Positions 50,752-60,035 of a DNA stretch of 64,000 nucleotides are shown piece after piece. This stretch comes from Janthinobacterium sp. J1-1 (GTDB taxonomy: Bacteria; Pseudomonadota; Gammaproteobacteria; Burkholderiales; Burkholderiaceae_D). Each line of letters opens with the position of its first letter. Positions within the stretch are counted from its first letter, which is position 1. Below the pieces are notes generated by a model that was not told the DNA's origin, made no database searches, and saw only the letters and a list, made by a program, of their open reading frames with translations. Position numbers and translations under genes: made by a program. The stretch lies in contig NZ_CP132339.1 of the NCBI RefSeq assembly GCF_030944405.1, positions 3,286,001-3,350,000 of the forward strand, written 5' to 3'.

Positions 50752-53074
50752 GCTGCCGAAAGAACATGCCGCATCGCAGCCCAGCTCGCTGGGTCGGCGC
50801 GGCTTCCTGATCGCCGCCGCCGGCACCGGTTTTACCCTGGCCTTCCTGCGCGCCGACAGTTCCATGGCGGCCGGCAAGGCGGCAAGCGTGCCTGCCGCGG
50901 CGCCCGCCGCACCCGTGTTTGATCCCACCATCTGGTTCGGGATCGACCGCGACGGCATCGTGACCGTGAATATCGCCAAGGCGGAAATGGGCCAGCATAT
51001 CGGTACGGCGTTGGCGCGCATCGTGGCCGACGAGCTGGAGGCGGACTGGAGCAAGGTCAAGCTGCGTTACGTGGACAGCGACCCGAAATGGGGGCTGATG
51101 GTGACGGGCGGCAGCTGGTCGGTGTGGCAGAATTTCGAGCCGCTGAGCCGCGCCGGCGCGGCCGGGCGCTTGGCCCTGCTCGAAGAAGGCGCGCGGCTGC
51201 TGCGCGTGCCGGTCTCGGCCTGTACGGCCAGGCTGGGCGTGGTGCACGGACGTGGCCGCTCGATCAGCTATGGCGAGATCGTGCGGCGCGGCAAGCTGGG
51301 GCGGCACTATACGCCGGAGCAGTTGAAAGCCATCGTGCTGAAGACGCCGCAGCAGCGCCGTCTGGTGGGGCAGGCGGTGCAGGCGCTGGACGTGCCGTCG
51401 AAAACCGATGGCACGGCCATGTACGGTATCGATGCGGGTATCGATGTGGAAATCGACGGCATGGTATATGCGAGGCCGAAGATCCCGCCCACACGCTACG
51501 GTTGCAAAGTGCTGTCGATCGACGACACGGCGGCGAAGAAGATCAAGGGCTACCTGAAATCGGAAGCTCTGAATGACCCCAGCGGCACGGTGCCGGGCTG
51601 GGTCATGGTGTATGCGGAAAGCTATGCGGCGGCCAGCCGCGCGGCCGACCTGGTGCAGGTCAAATGGCGGGCCGGCGCGGCAGCCCATGTGTCCGAGCAG
51701 GACATCCTGCATTACGGCAGCAAGCAGATCGCCGACCCCACCCTGGGCGCGCGCGTGGTCGATGACGAGGGCGTGGAGCAGGCGTTCGCCGACGCCGGCC
51801 TGACGTTGGCGCGCCAGTACACGACGGCCACGGTGCTGCATTTCCAGCTCGAACCGGTGAACGCCACGGCGCAGGAAATCGATGGCGTCTGGCATATCCA
51901 TGCCGGCACGCAATGGCAATCGCTGACCTTGCCGGTGCTGGCCAAGGCGCTGCAGGTGCCCGAAAGCCAGGTGGTGCTGCATACCTATCTGCTGGGCGGC
52001 GGCTTTGGCCGGCGCCTCAACGGCGATTATTGCATCCCGGCCGCGCTGGGCGCGAAAGCGCTGGGGCGGCCCGTGAAAATGATCTGTTCGCGGGCCGACG
52101 ACGCGCGCTTCGATTCGCCCCGTTCGCCTTCGATGCAGCATCTGCGCATGGCCTTCGATGCCAATGGCAAGGTCACCGCCATGCAGCATGAGGCGAGCGC
52201 CGGCTGGCCGACCCAGGCCCTGGCGCCGGCCTTTTTGTCCAAGGACAAGCAAGGCCATCCTTACGATCCGTTCGCGATCGCCGGCGCCGATCACTGGTAC
52301 ACGGTGGGCGCGCAGCGCGTGCGCGCGATTTCCAACGACCTGGCCAACAGCACCTTCCGGCCGGGCTGGCTGCGTTCGGTGGGGCCGGGCTGGACCAACT
52401 GGGCGGTGGAAAGTTTTATCGATGAGGCGGCGCAGGCGGCCAAGGTCAATCCCTTGGACTTCCGCCTGTCGCTGCTGCAGGCCACGGGCCGCAATGCGGG
52501 CAGCGCGCCGAACGCCGTCGGCGGCGCGCAACGCCTGGTGCAGGTGTTGCTGCGCGCGGCGGAAAAAGCCGGCTGGGGCAAGGCCATGCCGAAAGACACG
52601 GGCCTGGGCATCGCCGCCACCTTTGGCCAGGAGCGCGATATGCCGACCTGGACCGCCTGCGTGGCGCGGGTGCGGGTTGACCGCAATACTTGCATGGTGC
52701 AAGTCGAAAAACTGACCATGGTGATCGACGCCGGCACCATCGTCGACCCCGACGGCGCGCTGGCGCAGGCCGAAGGCGGCGCGCTGTGGGGCGTGAGCAT
52801 GGCGATCCACGAAGGCACGGCGTTTTTGAACGGCCAGGTGCGCGACACCAACCTCTCCAGCTATACGCCGCTGCGGATTGCCGACGTGCCCGAGCTCGAT
52901 ATCGAGTTTGTCCAGAGTAAGGAAGCCGCGACCGGCATGGGCGAGCCGCCGACCACGGTGGTGGCGCCGGCGATCGCCAACGCCATCTTTGCCGCCGTCG
53001 GCGCGCGCGTGCGCCACTTGCCGATACGCCCGGAAGCCGTGCTGAAGGGACTGGACCGCTACGGCGCGGTTTGA
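50744..53074 (+). CDS. molybdopterin-binding subunit of aldehyde/isoquinoline oxidoreductase (IorB/AldH-like)
   Basis: This 776-residue protein has a twin-arginine-type N-terminus ([21 protein letters not shown]), then the xanthine-dehydrogenase family molybdopterin domains ([42 protein letters not shown], the C-terminal [19 protein letters not shown] with the catalytic glutamate). With the [2Fe-2S] and cytochrome c genes it forms a complete periplasmic hydroxylase; aldehydes or N-heterocycles are likely substrates. The start (ATGCTTAA) overlaps the previous stop. Confidence 0.92.
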   Translation: MLKLPKEHAASQPSSLGRRGFLIAAAGTGFTLAFLRADSSMAAGKAASVPAAAPAAPVFDPTIWFGIDRDGIVTVNIAKAEMGQHIGTALARIVADELEADWSKVKLRYVDSDPKWGLMVTGGSWSVWQNFEPLSRAGAAGRLALLEEGARLLRVPVSACTARLGVVHGRGRSISYGEIVRRGKLGRHYTPEQLKAIVLKTPQQRRLVGQAVQALDVPSKTDGTAMYGIDAGIDVEIDGMVYARPKIPPTRYGCKVLSIDDTAAKKIKGYLKSEALNDPSGTVPGWVMVYAESYAAASRAADLVQVKWRAGAAAHVSEQDILHYGSKQIADPTLGARVVDDEGVEQAFADAGLTLARQYTTATVLHFQLEPVNATAQEIDGVWHIHAGTQWQSLTLPVLAKALQVPESQVVLHTYLLGGGFGRRLNGDYCIPAALGAKALGRPVKMICSRADDARFDSPRSPSMQHLRMAFDANGKVTAMQHEASAGWPTQALAPAFLSKDKQGHPYDPFAIAGADHWYTVGAQRVRAISNDLANSTFRPGWLRSVGPGWTNWAVESFIDEAAQAAKVNPLDFRLSLLQATGRNAGSAPNAVGGAQRLVQVLLRAAEKAGWGKAMPKDTGLGIAATFGQERDMPTWTACVARVRVDRNTCMVQVEKLTMVIDAGTIVDPDGALAQAEGGALWGVSMAIHEGTAFLNGQVRDTNLSSYTPLRIADVPELDIEFVQSKEAATGMGEPPTTVVAPAIANAIFAAVGARVRHLPIRPEAVLKGLDRYGAV

Positions 53075-53166
53075 ACATGGTGGCAAGTTTGCTACACTGA
53101 GCATGCGGCCAGGCTCCCGCCTTGGTGCCGCCCGGGAAGTCCAAACCGTACCTCAGGGAGGCAAGC

Positions 53167-53832
53167 ATGCAAGAACAATTTGTCAGCATTACGGCCGATG
53201 AACTGCAGCTCGACGGGGTATTGATGCTGCCGGAACGACCGGTGGGCGTGGTGCTGTTTGCGCATGGGGCCAGCGCCGATGGCGGCTACCGCAATGCCGC
53301 CACGCAGGCGACCGCCAGCGACTTCGTGCGCGCCGGCCTGGCCACCCTGTGCTTCGACCAGGCCGGCATCGCTCCCGGCGGCGGCGATGGCGGACACCGC
53401 TATTTCGTGCATGCCGATGTCGTGCTGCTGGCGCGCCAGCTGGAAAAGGCGCTGGGCTGGCTGCGCATCGATGCCACCACGCGCAAGCTGCCTTGCGGCC
53501 TGTATGGCCAGGGCGCCAGCGCGGCGGCGGTGATGCAAGTGGCGGCCTGGCGCGGCAGCGAACTGGCCGCCCTGGCCGTCTGCGATGCACAAGTGGAACT
53601 GGCCGGCAAGGCCGCGCTGGACAATGTGCGCGTGCCCTCGCTGTTGATCGTGGCCGGGCGCGATCCCGATGTCGCCGGCCTGAACCGCATGGCGTTTGCC
53701 GCGCTGCGCTGCGACAAGCAACTGGAACAGATCGCCGCACCGGGCAGCGCGGAGGCGCGCCACCAGGCGGCCTTGCTGGCCTGCGACTGGTACACCCGCC
53801 ATTTCAACGGGCATGCCAGTGGCGATTTCTAA
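53167..53832 (+). CDS. dienelactone-hydrolase-like alpha/beta hydrolase
   Basis: This 221-residue alpha/beta-hydrolase has VGVVLFAHGASADGG, ATLCFDQAG, a nucleophile elbow GLYGQGASAAAVM, and VPSLLIVAGRDPDV for the acid. The elbow has G-A-S-A-A rather than the canonical GxSxG, as in the phosphoribosyltransferase-associated branch. There is no signal peptide. It follows the molybdenum enzyme by 92 bases on the same strand; any link is uncertain. AGGGAGG precedes ATG. Confidence 0.75.
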   Translation: MQEQFVSITADELQLDGVLMLPERPVGVVLFAHGASADGGYRNAATQATASDFVRAGLATLCFDQAGIAPGGGDGGHRYFVHADVVLLARQLEKALGWLRIDATTRKLPCGLYGQGASAAAVMQVAAWRGSELAALAVCDAQVELAGKAALDNVRVPSLLIVAGRDPDVAGLNRMAFAALRCDKQLEQIAAPGSAEARHQAALLACDWYTRHFNGHASGDF

Positions 53833-53838
53833 AACTGC

Positions 53839-54702
53839 TTAGCCTTTGCTGCCCAGATTGCGCGCATGGAAGCGCAGATGGTCTTCCACGAAGGTGGAAA
53901 TGAAGTAATAGCCATGGTCGTAGCCTTCGTGGCGGCGCAGTGTCAGGGGCTGGCCGGCATTGCGGCAGGCCGCTTCGAATACTTCCGGGAACAGTTGGTC
54001 CGGCAGGAATTTGTCGGCCAGGCCCTGGTCGATCAATATGCCATCAGGAAACGGTACGGCTTGTCCTTGCAACGCGGTCATCAGCGCGCTGGCGTCGTAC
54101 TGTTGCCAGCCGCTCTCGTCGCTGCCGAGGTAGCCCGTGAAGGCCTTTTTGCCCCATGGACATTGCGAGGGCGCGGCGATGGGGGCAAAGGCCGACACCG
54201 AGTGGAACAGCCCGGGATTGCGCAGGGCCAATACCAGCGCGCCATGGCCGCCCATCGAGTGGCCGAAGATGCCGGTACGCTGCGGGTCGATGTGCAATGC
54301 CTGCTCCAGCAGCGCCCGCAGTTCCAGGATATAGCTGTACATGCGGTAATGCGTGCTCCATGGCGCTTCGGTGGCGTCGACATAGAAGCCGGCGCCGGCA
54401 CCGAAGTCCCAGGCGTCGGTCTCGCCGGCGATATTGGCGCCGCGCGGGCTGGTATCGGGGGTGATCAGGATCAGGCCTTCCTCGGCCGCCACGCGCTGGG
54501 CGCCGCCCTTGATCATGAAGGTTTCTTCGGTGCAGGTCAGCCCGGCCAGGTAAAACAGGGCAGGGTGTTTGCCTGCCTTGTCCGCCGCGCTGGCCGGGAT
54601 AAACACCGAGAAACGCATCGGCAAGCCGGTCGCTTGCGCATCGTGGCGATAAAAGCGTTGTACGCCGCCAAAGCAGGCATGTTCACTCAACAGTTCCAGC
54701 AT
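53839..54702 (-). CDS. fghA: S-formylglutathione hydrolase
   Basis: This 287-residue enzyme hydrolyses S-formylglutathione to formate and glutathione, the second step of glutathione-dependent formaldehyde removal. It shows PALFYLAGLTCTEETFMIKGG, TPDTSPRGANIAGETDAWDFGAGAGFYVDAT and the nucleophile Ser149 in GHSMGGHGAL, with the acid and His in LIDQGLADKFL and RRHEGYDHGYYFI. The partner alcohol dehydrogenase (frmA/adhC) is not in the window. The formate made could feed the formate dehydrogenase. Confidence 0.95.
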   Translation of the reverse strand: MLELLSEHACFGGVQRFYRHDAQATGLPMRFSVFIPASAADKAGKHPALFYLAGLTCTEETFMIKGGAQRVAAEEGLILITPDTSPRGANIAGETDAWDFGAGAGFYVDATEAPWSTHYRMYSYILELRALLEQALHIDPQRTGIFGHSMGGHGALVLALRNPGLFHSVSAFAPIAAPSQCPWGKKAFTGYLGSDESGWQQYDASALMTALQGQAVPFPDGILIDQGLADKFLPDQLFPEVFEAACRNAGQPLTLRRHEGYDHGYYFISTFVEDHLRFHARNLGSKG

Positions 54703-54855
54703 GAATTCTCCTTGTGAATTGCATAGTATAGCCAGAGTGGCGGCAGCTCGTAATTTGCCCTTTTAAATTATGATCGACATTTATGCAAAAGTGTCCTATG
54801 CTTCGAACATGACGATCATCATTTAATCGCGGCGCAGCCGCATTCAGGAGAAATC

Positions 54856-55920
54856 ATGTCCATGCACTACACAACATTTGGCCGCTGCACCGGTGTGCGC
54901 GTGTCGCAACTGGCTTTGGGTACCGGTAACTTCGGCACGGGCTGGGGTTATGGTTCCGAACGCGAGGAGGCGAAAAGCGTGTTCGACGGCTATGTGGCCG
55001 CAGGCGGCAACTTCATCGATACGGCCGATACCTACCAGGTGGGACAGTCCGAGCAACTGGTGGGCGACTTTATCGCCGCCGACCGCGACCACTTCGTGCT
55101 GGCCAGCAAATACACCTTGGGTGGCCAGCCGAATGCCGGCCTGTCGCGCACGGGCAATAGCCGCAAGACCATGATACAGTCCGTCGAAGCGAGCCTGAAG
55201 CGCCTGAATACCGACCGCATCGACCTGTATTGGGCGCATTTCAGCGATGACGCCACGCCGATGGACGAGATCATGCGCGCCTTCGACGACTTGGTGCGTT
55301 CCGGCAAGATCCTGTATGCGGGCCCGTCGAACTTTCCCGCCTGGCGCGTGGCGCGCGCCGACATGATGGCCGAGCTGCGTGGCTGGGCGCCCCTGATCGG
55401 CGTGCAGACCGAATACAGCCTGGCCGAGCGCAGCGCCGACCGCGACTTGCTGCCGATGGCCGAGGCGCTGGGGCTGGGTGCGGCGCTATGGTCGCCACTG
55501 GGCGGTGGTTTGCTGACCGGCAAATACCGCGACAGCCGCGAAGGCCGCCTGACGGGCTTTGGCGGCGTGCTGGTGCGTACTGAACAGGGCGCGCGCGAAA
55601 CGGCGACGGTCGACGCCGTGCTGGCGATTGCCGGCGAGCATGAGGTGGCGCCGGTGCAGGTGGCGATTGCCTGGCTGCTGGCCAAGGCAAACAAATCCAG
55701 CACGGCGCTGGTGCCCATCCTCGGTTCGCGCACGCTGGCCCAGCTGGACGCCACCCTCGGCGCGCTGGCGCTGGTCTTGACGCCGGAACAGCTGCAGCGC
55801 CTGGACTCGGCCAGCGCGATCGCGCTTGGCGCACCGCTGGAAGCGATCGCCAACAGCGCGGCCGGCATCACCGGCGGCCAGGGCCAGCTGTTGCGCGCGC
55901 CGCTCCTGCCGGTGGCCTGA
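54856..55920 (+). CDS. aldo/keto reductase
   Basis: This 354-residue TIM barrel has the AKR features: LALGTGNFGTGWGYGSEREEAKSVFDGYVAAGGNFIDTADTYQVGQSE (catalytic Asp/Tyr), ASKY with the lysine, and the histidine in RIDLYWAHF. NADPH binding is by LVPILGSRTLAQLD. It belongs to the YajO/Tas-like group; the physiological carbonyl is unknown. AGGAG precedes the ATG, and it is divergent from fghA with 153 bases between. Confidence 0.9.
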   Translation: MSMHYTTFGRCTGVRVSQLALGTGNFGTGWGYGSEREEAKSVFDGYVAAGGNFIDTADTYQVGQSEQLVGDFIAADRDHFVLASKYTLGGQPNAGLSRTGNSRKTMIQSVEASLKRLNTDRIDLYWAHFSDDATPMDEIMRAFDDLVRSGKILYAGPSNFPAWRVARADMMAELRGWAPLIGVQTEYSLAERSADRDLLPMAEALGLGAALWSPLGGGLLTGKYRDSREGRLTGFGGVLVRTEQGARETATVDAVLAIAGEHEVAPVQVAIAWLLAKANKSSTALVPILGSRTLAQLDATLGALALVLTPEQLQRLDSASAIALGAPLEAIANSAAGITGGQGQLLRAPLLPVA

Positions 55921-55932
55921 GGCGAGTAGCGT

Positions 55933-56805
55933 TCAAGCCAGCAAGGCGGCGACAAACGGCAGGATGTCCTGCGCCGGCGTTTCGATCTTGAACGCCAGCA
56001 GCTCATCGGCGCGCGTCTTGCCCAGGTTGATGGCGGCCACCGGCTTGCCGCTTTCCGCCGCCATGCGGCACAGGCGAAAGCTGGAATACACCATCACCGA
56101 CGAGCCGATCACCAGCAGCGCGCTGGCGTCCTGCATCTTTTGCGCCGCTTCGGTGGCGCAGGCGGCCGGCACGCCATCGCCGAAAAACACCACGTCGGGT
56201 TTCAGGGTGCCGCCGCAATGCAGGCAGCGCGGCACGACGAAGCTGGCCAGTTGGGACGGTTCGAGCAGGGCGTCGCCATCGGGCGCCGGCGTGGCGGTGG
56301 CGCCGACCATGTGCGGGTTGTCGTAGTCGAGCATGTCCTGCACCGTGCGGCGCGCATAGTGCGCGTGGCAATCGAGGCACACCACCTCGTGTATGCTGCC
56401 GTGCAATTCGGTGACGCCCGTGCTGCCGGCCCGCTGGTGCAGGCCATCGACATTTTGCGTGACCAGGCTGCCGACGTTGCCCTGCAACGCCATTTGCGCG
56501 ATGGCCAGGTGGCCGGGATTGGGCGCGGCGCGCGACAGCGCCGGATAACCGACCATGCTGCGTGCCCAGTAGCGCCGCTGCACGGCTGGCTGGCGCCGAA
56601 AGTCGGGTCCCTGCACGGGTGCATTGCCGCGCCGCACGCCATCGGTGTCGCGGTAGTCGGGGATGCCGGACGCCGTGCTGATGCCGGCGCCCGTCAACAG
56701 CAGCACGTCGGGATGGCGTTGCAGGAACTGCGCCAGCTGTTCGGGGGCCTCGCCGTGGCTGGCCAATGGCGGGCTGGAGGGAAGAAGTGTATGCATGATG
56801 GTCAC
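55933..56805 (-). CDS. SIR2-family NAD-dependent protein deacylase (SIRT4-like, class II)
   Basis: This 290-residue sirtuin has LLTGAGISTASGIPDYRDTDG, the QRRYWARSMVGYP segment typical of class II (SIRT4) proteins, VTQNVDGLHQRAGS and the catalytic His in TELHGSIH. Zinc cysteines are in CLDC and CLHC, and LLVIGSSVMVYSSFRLC follows. It removes acyl groups from lysines using NAD. Mammalian SIRT4 acts as an ADP-ribosyltransferase and lipoamidase, so simple deacetylation should not be assumed. Internal ATG 56796 (MHTLLP) is an alternative start. Confidence 0.92.
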   Translation of the reverse strand: MTIMHTLLPSSPPLASHGEAPEQLAQFLQRHPDVLLLTGAGISTASGIPDYRDTDGVRRGNAPVQGPDFRRQPAVQRRYWARSMVGYPALSRAAPNPGHLAIAQMALQGNVGSLVTQNVDGLHQRAGSTGVTELHGSIHEVVCLDCHAHYARRTVQDMLDYDNPHMVGATATPAPDGDALLEPSQLASFVVPRCLHCGGTLKPDVVFFGDGVPAACATEAAQKMQDASALLVIGSSVMVYSSFRLCRMAAESGKPVAAINLGKTRADELLAFKIETPAQDILPFVAALLA

Positions 56806-56843
56806 ATGCTACGCGAAAAATCCCTTGCCCATGCGTGTCGCTG

Positions 56844-57524
56844 TTACTGCAATGGCATGCCGAAACGATCGAATCGCGGCTGCCAGGCATCCTGGATATC
56901 GGCCGACACCAGGATGCGCTCGGCCTTGCCGATCAACAGTTCGCGTGGCACGAAGCCGAAATAGCGCGAGTCGGCGCTGTTGTCGCGGTTATCGCCCAGC
57001 ATCATGTAGTGGCCGGCGGGCACGGTGACGGTGGCAAAATTGCGCCGCGCCGGCAATTGCGGCAGCAGCTGGATGCGGTGCGCCTGCGCCTGCCCGACGC
57101 CCTGTTCGCTGACCCGCTGTGCCTGCAACTGGCCGACGGCAGCGATGGTTTCGGCGACCGTATCGAGCGCGCTGTACTGTGCGGCACGGCCATTGATGAC
57201 CAGTTGTTCGTTGCGCATTGCCACCGTATCGCCTGGCAGGGCGATGATGCGCTTGATCAGCCGCGTGCCGTCAAGCGGCGAGGAAAAGGTGACGATGTCG
57301 CCGCGCTGCGGTTCGCCCGTATGTTGCAGCACGATGTCGGTCAGCGGCACTTTCAGGTTGTAGGCCAGTCGGTTGACGAAGACCACGTCGCCTTCGACCA
57401 GGTTGGGCCGCATCGACGCCGAGGGGATGGGATTCCAGTCCGCCACGGCCGTGCGGAACACGCCGAACAGCATCAGGAACAGGATAAAACCTTTGTTGGC
57501 GCGTAGCCAGGTGCTGATCCGCAT
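56844..57524 (-). CDS. lepB: signal peptidase I
   Basis: This 226-residue membrane serine protease cleaves Sec and Tat signal peptides. It has one N-terminal membrane helix (about 12-28), the nucleophile Ser37 in PSASMRP, the general-base Lys91 in LIKRIIALPGD, and the late GDNRDNSADSRYFGFVPRELL box. It is shorter than E. coli LepB (324, two helices). The usual lepA and rnc neighbours are missing, so it may be a second copy rather than the main enzyme. Confidence 0.93.
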   Translation of the reverse strand: MRISTWLRANKGFILFLMLFGVFRTAVADWNPIPSASMRPNLVEGDVVFVNRLAYNLKVPLTDIVLQHTGEPQRGDIVTFSSPLDGTRLIKRIIALPGDTVAMRNEQLVINGRAAQYSALDTVAETIAAVGQLQAQRVSEQGVGQAQAHRIQLLPQLPARRNFATVTVPAGHYMMLGDNRDNSADSRYFGFVPRELLIGKAERILVSADIQDAWQPRFDRFGMPLQ

Positions 57525-57678
57525 GGTGAGTCTTTCTCGTCAGGGTTGCACAGTGGGAGTGCTGTCTTGTTTGCAGCACATGTCCACCATGCCCGGCGAG
57601 ACTGAAGCCATTCTTAAATCGCTCGCTTGCCGCTGTACCTTGCCGCACAGTGTTGCGTGCCAGCCTCATGAGCGCGCA

Positions 57679-57918
57679 TCAAGGCCGCCGGCAAGGCGTG
57701 GCTTGATCGTTGCCCGGCAACGACTTGCCGTGCAGCTCTTCCCACAGCTCGCCCATGGCCACCAGCAAGCCACCGAGGACGAGGGGAATCGTCACCAGCC
57801 ATGGCGAGCTGTCGAGCCATGGCGCCAGCACGATGGCGCAGAGGAAGGCGATGGCGAGCGAGGTCAGCCAGAAACGGCGTGGGTGGCGCAGCGTGAACAG
57901 GGCATGCAGCGTATTCAT
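57679..57918 (-). CDS. small membrane protein of unknown function
   Basis: This 79-residue protein has two predicted membrane helices (FWLTSLAIAFLCAIVLAPWL and WLVTIPLVLGGLLVAMGEL) and a polar tail. No family is recognised. A strong GGGAGG precedes ATG 57918, and the ATGA start overlaps the stop of another tiny membrane protein gene upstream, indicating coupled translation of a pair. Confidence 0.65.
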   Translation of the reverse strand: MNTLHALFTLRHPRRFWLTSLAIAFLCAIVLAPWLDSSPWLVTIPLVLGGLLVAMGELWEELHGKSLPGNDQATPCRRP

Positions 57919-58167
57919 ATGTCCTCCCTGGACAGGAATTGGTACAGGCGGGCAGCGAGGATGCTGCTGGCCGCAACCACGACGCAGCCGTCGAGAAAGA
58001 ACAGCACCATGCCGATCAAATGCATGCCGTAGACCAGGTAAGTTGGCAGTTGCAGCGTTTCCGCCCACTGTGCCATCCAGGCCAGCACGATGGCGGCACA
58101 GAAAATGGCAAGGGGCCAACAGCAGCATCAGCAACACGTGTTCAAACAGGCGGTGGCGCAGTTTCAT
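57915..58167 (-). pseudogene. small membrane protein, frameshifted (partner of the downstream gene)
   Basis: ATG 58167 begins MKLRHRLFEHVLLMLLLA in one frame. The continuing membrane-protein sequence (LAIFCAAIVLAWMAQWAETLQLP, then GMVLFFLDGCVVVAASSILAARLYQFLSREDI) is in another, joining at the GGCCCC run around 58113-58118. One base fewer there would give an intact protein of about 83 residues with two helices, ending in the ATGA overlap with the next gene. The break may be a real mutation or an error in the short homopolymer. No family is recognised. Confidence 0.55.
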
Positions 58168-58292
58168 GTTTGACTCGTCAAGGTTGGGAAGATTCCCGAA
58201 CCTCGAGTCTGTCAGCCAAACGAGTCCGCGCTTTGTCCTGGCGCAAAGTCGTCAGCGCCTGAGATAAAACAGCATTCATGCCAGGAAACTGT

Positions 58293-58844
58293 TTATTTGC
58301 CCTGATCCTGGGCGACGTCGTGCTTGCGGCGTTCGAAATACAGCAAGTCGCGCCAGGCGCCGTCGAAATACATGGCTTGCTCGGACATGCCATATTGATG
58401 AAAACCGTTGCGTTGCAATACCTTCGCCGACGCCAGGTTGGGGAGCCGCACGATCGATTCCAGGCGCCACAGTTCCAGCGGCCCGAACGCCTGTTCCAGC
58501 AGCAGCGCCACCAGGCGGCTGGCATAGCCGCGGCCGCCAAACTGCGCGCCGATGCGGTAGCCCAGCTGCGCCTTGTTGAAATACGGCCGCGTGACACCGG
58601 TCAGGTTGACCCTGCCGACGATCTGGCCATCGAGCTTGGCCAGGAACTGGTAGGACTGGTCCTGCTCGCGTTCGCGCTGCGCCTGTTCGATCATGGCGGC
58701 AATCGCGTCCAGCTTGTAATACGACTGCGCGCGCGCCGTGACCCAGGTTTCGAAGTGGGCGCGGTTGTCCAGTTCGAACGCCAGCAGATCATGCGTATCG
58801 GCGGTGGTCGGAAGATGCAATGCGAGGCGGTGGGTGTCGGTCAT
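58293..58844 (-). CDS. GNAT-family N-acetyltransferase (RimJ/RimL-like)
   Basis: This 183-residue acyltransferase has the acetyl-CoA signature in LGYRIGAQFGGRGYASRLVALLLEQAF and the later ESIVRLPNLASAKVLQRNGF. The N-terminal RLALHLPTTADTHDLLAFELDNRAHFETW resembles RimJ/RimL ribosomal-protein acetyltransferases, but many paralogues act on other amines. The substrate is unknown. Confidence 0.88.
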   Translation of the reverse strand: MTDTHRLALHLPTTADTHDLLAFELDNRAHFETWVTARAQSYYKLDAIAAMIEQAQREREQDQSYQFLAKLDGQIVGRVNLTGVTRPYFNKAQLGYRIGAQFGGRGYASRLVALLLEQAFGPLELWRLESIVRLPNLASAKVLQRNGFHQYGMSEQAMYFDGAWRDLLYFERRKHDVAQDQGK

Positions 58845-58926
58845 GGCGGCGTATCAAAAAGAGATGCGCCATTATAATCAGGCCAGGGTTTGACCGTTCG
58901 CACCACCGCCTGTTGAAAGGAACCGC

Positions 58927-59319
58927 ATGCTGTCCCATCTCTGTCTCGGCACCAATGATTTTGCACGCGCTTACGCGTTTTATACCGACCTGCTCGGTGA
59001 ACTGGGCCTGGTGCAGAAGTTTCACGATCCCGCCAAGCCCTGGGCGGGCTGGATGATGCCTGGCGTGCCGCGTCCGCTGTTCGTGCTGGGCGCGCCGCAC
59101 GATGGCCAGGCGGCGTCGCCCGGCAATGGCCAGATGACGGCGCTGCTGGCCGGCAGCCGCGCGCAGGTGGACCGCAGCTACCAGGCGGCGCTGGCGCAAG
59201 GCGCCGTGTGCGAAGGCCCGCCCGGCTTGCGGCCGCATTACCACGCGAATTATTACGGCGCCTACTTTCGCGACCTCGATGGCAACAAGCTGTGCGTGTG
59301 CTGTCACGAGGCCGAGTAG
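58927..59319 (+). CDS. VOC-family (glyoxalase/bleomycin-resistance fold) protein
   Basis: This 130-residue protein is made of two beta-alpha-beta-beta-beta modules. Candidate metal ligands are His5 (LSHLCLGTNDFARAYAFYTDLLGEL), His80-region residues in RPHYHANYYGAYFRDLDGNKLCVCCHE, and the late glutamate. This is a typical small VOC dioxygenase/lyase-like member of unknown substrate. It is convergent with the DinB gene, whose stop begins one base after its own. Confidence 0.87.
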   Translation: MLSHLCLGTNDFARAYAFYTDLLGELGLVQKFHDPAKPWAGWMMPGVPRPLFVLGAPHDGQAASPGNGQMTALLAGSRAQVDRSYQAALAQGAVCEGPPGLRPHYHANYYGAYFRDLDGNKLCVCCHEAE

Positions 59320-59320
59320 C

Positions 59321-59905
59321 TCAGCGTTCGCCCCATACCTCCGGCTCGGTCCAGCCCAGGTCGGCAAAATCCTGCGCCCGCAGGTCCGCCTCGCCGGCGC
59401 AGTAAAATTCGTCGAGCTGCGGCGGTTCGATGCGCGTGCCGGCCAGCATGGCGTGCACCTGGCCCCGGTGGTGCAGCTGGTGCTGGAACAGATGCGCCAG
59501 CAGGCGCATGCGCGTGTCGACCTGCGGCGTGTCGCGCAGGATGGTGACGGGGCGCGCCAGGTCGGCGTCGCTCAACTGCCGGCAATGCGCGATCAGGCGC
59601 TGGTCCGAGGCCCGCTGCGCCGCATGCAGGTCCAGGCAGTTGTCGAACGGTTCGTCCTGCTCAAAAAAGACGTAGCAGTCGGGATGCGGCGGCTCGCCGC
59701 GCAATTCGCGCTCGAGCGCATCGAGATAAAACCAGTCGCACGTCAGGATATGGTTCAGCGTGGCCCCGATGGTGGGAAAAAAGCTGGTGCGCACCGCCTG
59801 GAACTCGGCCTGCGACAACTGTGCGCAGGCCTGGTACAAGCGGTGATTGGCCCAGGCGTTGTTATATGCCTGGGTACGGATGTAATGCGCAAGACTGTTG
59901 TTCAT
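59321..59905 (-). CDS. DinB-family protein
   Basis: This 194-residue four-helix-bundle protein has the three-histidine metal site of the family spread over LNHILTCDWFYLD (first His) and HLFQHQLHHRGQVHAML (others). DinB relatives include thiol-dependent transferases and hydrolases, but the damage-inducible prototype has no proven reaction. ATG 59905 has GGAG six bases upstream; a longer frame to 60154 runs into the divergent HDOD gene. Confidence 0.87.
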   Translation of the reverse strand: MNNSLAHYIRTQAYNNAWANHRLYQACAQLSQAEFQAVRTSFFPTIGATLNHILTCDWFYLDALERELRGEPPHPDCYVFFEQDEPFDNCLDLHAAQRASDQRLIAHCRQLSDADLARPVTILRDTPQVDTRMRLLAHLFQHQLHHRGQVHAMLAGTRIEPPQLDEFYCAGEADLRAQDFADLGWTEPEVWGER

Positions 59906-60035
59906 GATGAGCTCCATGCCATGCCCGGGACCGGCCCCGGGCGCTTTCCATGCAGGCGCCACTGTAGCACTTCGCATCAGGTAAAATCGCGGTTCGGATT
60001 TCCCGATAGTGAAGCAATGAGAGCGTGGACGGCAT

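Noticed and set aside
50711..53104. A 797-codon minus-strand frame opposite the molybdenum subunit
   Set aside because: Same shadow effect; the plus-strand frame has clear xanthine-dehydrogenase motifs and a proper start.
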